From the NCBI GenBank assembly GCA_964631745.1, contig CAZVWV010000023.1, forward strand, positions 1-34,065: a stretch of 34,065 nucleotides of DNA, written 5' to 3'. Under the pieces are notes generated by a model. That model did not search any database. It worked only from the letters and a program-made list of their open reading frames with translations, and was not told the origin of the DNA. A program made the translations under genes and the position numbers. This DNA comes from CAZVWV01 sp964631745. GTDB taxonomy: Bacteria > Bdellovibrionota_C > UBA2361 > JBGSMV01. Of the stretch, positions 32,391-34,065 are shown one piece after another. Numbering within the stretch: position 1 is the first letter of the stretch; each line of letters starts with the position of its first letter.

Positions 32391-33498
32391 GCAACAACAT
32401 AGTTACACAGGTAAACCGCCCTGGCTCACTCTTCACCTGAAGCTGCCCGCCATGGAGCTCCACTACCGACTTGGCCAAGTATAATCCTAGTCCAGAGCCT
32501 TGCTGCTCCCGCTTGGCACGATCGAATTGAAAAAAAGCGCCCAAAGAATCAATCGTATCTTGCGTCATGCCCTCACCCTCATCGCAAATAGAGAGCGCAT
32601 AAAACCCTTGGTTGCGTCGACCATCGATCGTCAATGGAGAATCAGGTTTCGAGAACTTAATGGCATTATCCAAGATTTCATCCAGCGCTCTTACAAAATA
32701 TTCCTTTCCCATATTTAGAGTAGCGTCTTCGCTGGTTACCCGCATGCGGTTTGCTCGATCTAATGACGAACATTTTTCAAAGGCACGCTTGCCTACTAGA
32801 TCTTTCACCCCTATCAATCGCGCACTTCGCAAGGATGCAATTCTCACTGGATCGCTGGCAAATAGCTCGATTTGAGAGTAAGCTATGTAATTTTCAACCA
32901 GGTGATTTAGCCGCTCAGCAGCCAACGACAGTCTGCGCCCCAGATACTTTATCTGATCCGAGTCCATAGGAGGATCGTTGTGAGATAGCAGGTCGGCGTA
33001 ACCTCTTAGAGATACCAGTGGCGTTCTGAGTTCGTGCGGCAGAGAGTGCGTGATGCTTTTTCTTAATTGGTCGAGTTTTGCTTGGGTCTGTTCTCGCTGC
33101 TTCTGGCTTTTGGCTAAACGCGCATTTATGGCCGATACTAACACCGCGCGAGAAACTGGCTTAGTTAAGAAGTCGTCCGCGCCAAGATTCATGCCCTGGC
33201 GTTGACACTCGGAATCAGACAGCCCAGTTAATAAAATGAACGGGATGGCAGCATGCTCCTGCATGGCACGAATCTTAGAAAGCAATTCATATCCATCCAT
33301 GTCGGGCATGTTCAAATCGCATAGAATCAGATCAGGGCGGGCGTTATTAGCAAGGTACTCCAGTGCAGCTGCCCCGCTTTCTACACATGAGATGCTCCAA
33401 GTCGGCGCAACATGGAGCAACATGTGCGCATGCAAATTGCGAACCGCCTCCTCGTCATCGACGATTAGTATATTTATACGGTCTCGGGTAAATTCCAC
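32380..33498 (-). CDS. Hybrid receiver-histidine kinase (soluble)
   Basis: The protein has 372 aa and no membrane segment. An N-terminal receiver domain (~8-125) has the acidic pair D14-D15, phospho-acceptor D61 in LILCDLNMP, T91 and K113. A coiled segment (~128-148) leads to a HisKA H-box SLPHELRTPL with H155. A HATPase domain then has N278 in DEILDNAIKFS, G1 DEGEGM (306-311) and G2 GSGLGL (334-339). The order receiver-HisKA-ATPase suggests that the kinase is controlled by its own receiver, or takes part in a phosphorelay. It is divergent from the receiver gene at 33865. Confidence 0.92.
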   Translation of the reverse strand: MEFTRDRINILIVDDEEAVRNLHAHMLLHVAPTWSISCVESGAAALEYLANNARPDLILCDLNMPDMDGYELLSKIRAMQEHAAIPFILLTGLSDSECQRQGMNLGADDFLTKPVSRAVLVSAINARLAKSQKQREQTQAKLDQLRKSITHSLPHELRTPLVSLRGYADLLSHNDPPMDSDQIKYLGRRLSLAAERLNHLVENYIAYSQIELFASDPVRIASLRSARLIGVKDLVGKRAFEKCSSLDRANRMRVTSEDATLNMGKEYFVRALDEILDNAIKFSKPDSPLTIDGRRNQGFYALSICDEGEGMTQDTIDSLGAFFQFDRAKREQQGSGLGLYLAKSVVELHGGQLQVKSEPGRFTCVTMLLPMS

Positions 33499-33575
33499 TG
33501 CGAATTCTCAACAATCTGATGCGAGAGGCTTAGCGGCCCCAACCAAACTCTTTCTCACATATCGTCCCAAAACAT

Positions 33576-33593
33576 GGCGTGCTTGAGCATGCC
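33576..33593 (+). other. Short hairpin with G.U pair between divergent genes
   Basis: GGCGTGC (33576-33582) and GCATGCC (33587-33593) pair over 7 bp with loop TTGA; one pair is G.U on the plus strand. It lies between the kinase gene and the third receiver gene. I cannot assign it a function. Confidence 0.3.
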
Positions 33594-33655
33594 GGAACTC
33601 ATTCTGTCATAAACTTCAATGGACTACGCTCATATCCTAAATTGACTACATGAAT

Positions 33656-33685
33656 TTGAGTAATTCGGCTGCGCGCCGTCATAAT
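33656..33685 (+). promoter_or_regulatory. Probable sigma70 promoter of the partial response-regulator gene
   Basis: TTGAGT (33656-33661) and CATAAT (33680-33685) are spaced by 18 bases and match four and five of six consensus bases. Transcription would begin near 33692, giving a leader of about 170 bases that contains the long hairpin at 33757-33808. Confidence 0.4.
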
Positions 33686-33756
33686 CTCGCTCATTCAGAC
33701 TAAAGTCGCACTTTTTACTGGTCGATTTATAAGCAGGGTTAAAATCCCAAGACTTA

Positions 33757-33808
33757 AACCTAGAAAGAGCATTTGAATCTACTACGATTCAACTGCTCTT
33801 TCTAGGTT
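33757..33808 (+). repeat. Long inverted repeat, 23-base arms, 6-base loop
   Basis: Bases 33757-33779 and 33786-33808 are reverse complements at 22 of 23 positions, with loop TACTAC. The arms start AACCTAGAAAG and end CTTTCTAGGTT. There is no T run after it, so it is not an obvious intrinsic terminator. It lies about 56 bases before the ATG of the receiver gene, probably in its leader. A cruciform site, a leader stem or an RNase-processed structure are the alternatives. The rest of 33499-33864 contains only the promoter and short hairpin listed. Confidence 0.75.
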
Positions 33809-33864
33809 AGAGATAAACGTTTGCCCCAGTTGAATTACAAATTTAGATTTGAGAGAGAAGTGCC

Positions 33865-34065
33865 ATGTTGCAATTCGGGGACAATCAGAGATCCAATCAG
33901 GCAAAGAATATTCTGCTCGCTGAAGACTGCGAAGACGCACAACTTTTAATCTCACAGATGTTGGTAAAGACCGGCGCGCGCGTGACATGCGTCAGCAACG
34001 GCAAGGAATGCATAGACGCCGCGCTTAGCGCCTATAAAAACGACTCGCCCTTTGATCTAATCGTT
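33865..34065 (+). CDS. Response regulator receiver domain, runs off the window (partial)
   Basis: The ATG at 33865 is preceded by GAGAGAAG. The 67 codons available begin MLQFGDNQRSNQAKNILLAED, where E20-D21 are part of the acidic pocket, continue with DAQLLISQMLVKTGARVTCVSNGKE, the usual alpha1-beta2 region, and end at FDLIV, just before the phospho-acceptor aspartate. Whether an output or kinase domain follows cannot be seen. It is divergent from the hybrid kinase gene and is a third receiver in this 2.3-kb stretch, suggesting one signalling cluster. Confidence 0.85.
   Translation, partial: MLQFGDNQRSNQAKNILLAEDCEDAQLLISQMLVKTGARVTCVSNGKECIDAALSAYKNDSPFDLIV

Noticed and set aside
33757..33808. 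Integron attC site
   Set aside because: Ends do not fit RYYYAAC...GTTRRRY, no extrahelical bases are present, and no integrase or cassette array is nearby.

Overview
The window is chromosomal DNA from a Gram-negative bacterium, probably an uncultured lineage. The evidence is a Wzx/Wzy-type surface polysaccharide locus, a WecA-type lipid-carrier transferase, periplasm-facing membrane proteins with signal peptides, Shine-Dalgarno sites and a run of ten Ns marking a draft-assembly gap. I could not place the lineage more precisely. I saw no rRNA operon, tRNA, insertion sequence with a transposase, or CRISPR array.

Layout. (1) 83-4381, minus: a very large membrane and periplasmic protein of unknown function. 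(2) 4637-5761: a lone AAA ATPase with a DUF4143-type C-terminus and a strong sigma70-like promoter. (3) 5762-31315: a polysaccharide biosynthesis region of about 25 kb whose transcription direction changes many times. It encodes an initiating transferase (9072-11036, WecA-like with an unusual C-terminal extension), a flippase (23225-24550), a polymerase (13613-15045, cut by the assembly gap), a GT39-like membrane glycosyltransferase, three soluble glycosyltransferases and a UDP-GlcNAc 2-epimerase-like enzyme. It also has an RmlD-like reductase and an RmlC-like cupin, two further SDR epimerases, a Gfo/Idh/MocA oxidoreductase, an asparagine synthase-type amidotransferase, a radical SAM enzyme with a small partner ORF, and five different SAM methyltransferases. 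(4) 31316-34065: a signalling region with a response regulator, a truncated second receiver, a receiver-histidine kinase hybrid, and a third receiver gene that runs off the window.

How the genes may work together (inference). Nucleotide sugars are modified by the epimerases, reductase, amidotransferase and methyltransferases. The WecA-like protein starts the repeat unit on undecaprenyl phosphate and glycosyltransferases extend it. Wzx flips it and Wzy polymerises it. No Wzz, O-antigen ligase, ABC exporter, RmlA or RmlB is present, so some parts must lie elsewhere.

The most interesting unexplained material is noncoding. 12182-12448 carries six hairpins between two methyltransferase genes and looks like a structured RNA or the RNA part of a mobile element. 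31622-31688 could fold into a three-way-junction-like leader just before a response regulator. 33757-33808 is a nearly perfect 23-bp-arm hairpin in the probable 5' leader of the last receiver gene.
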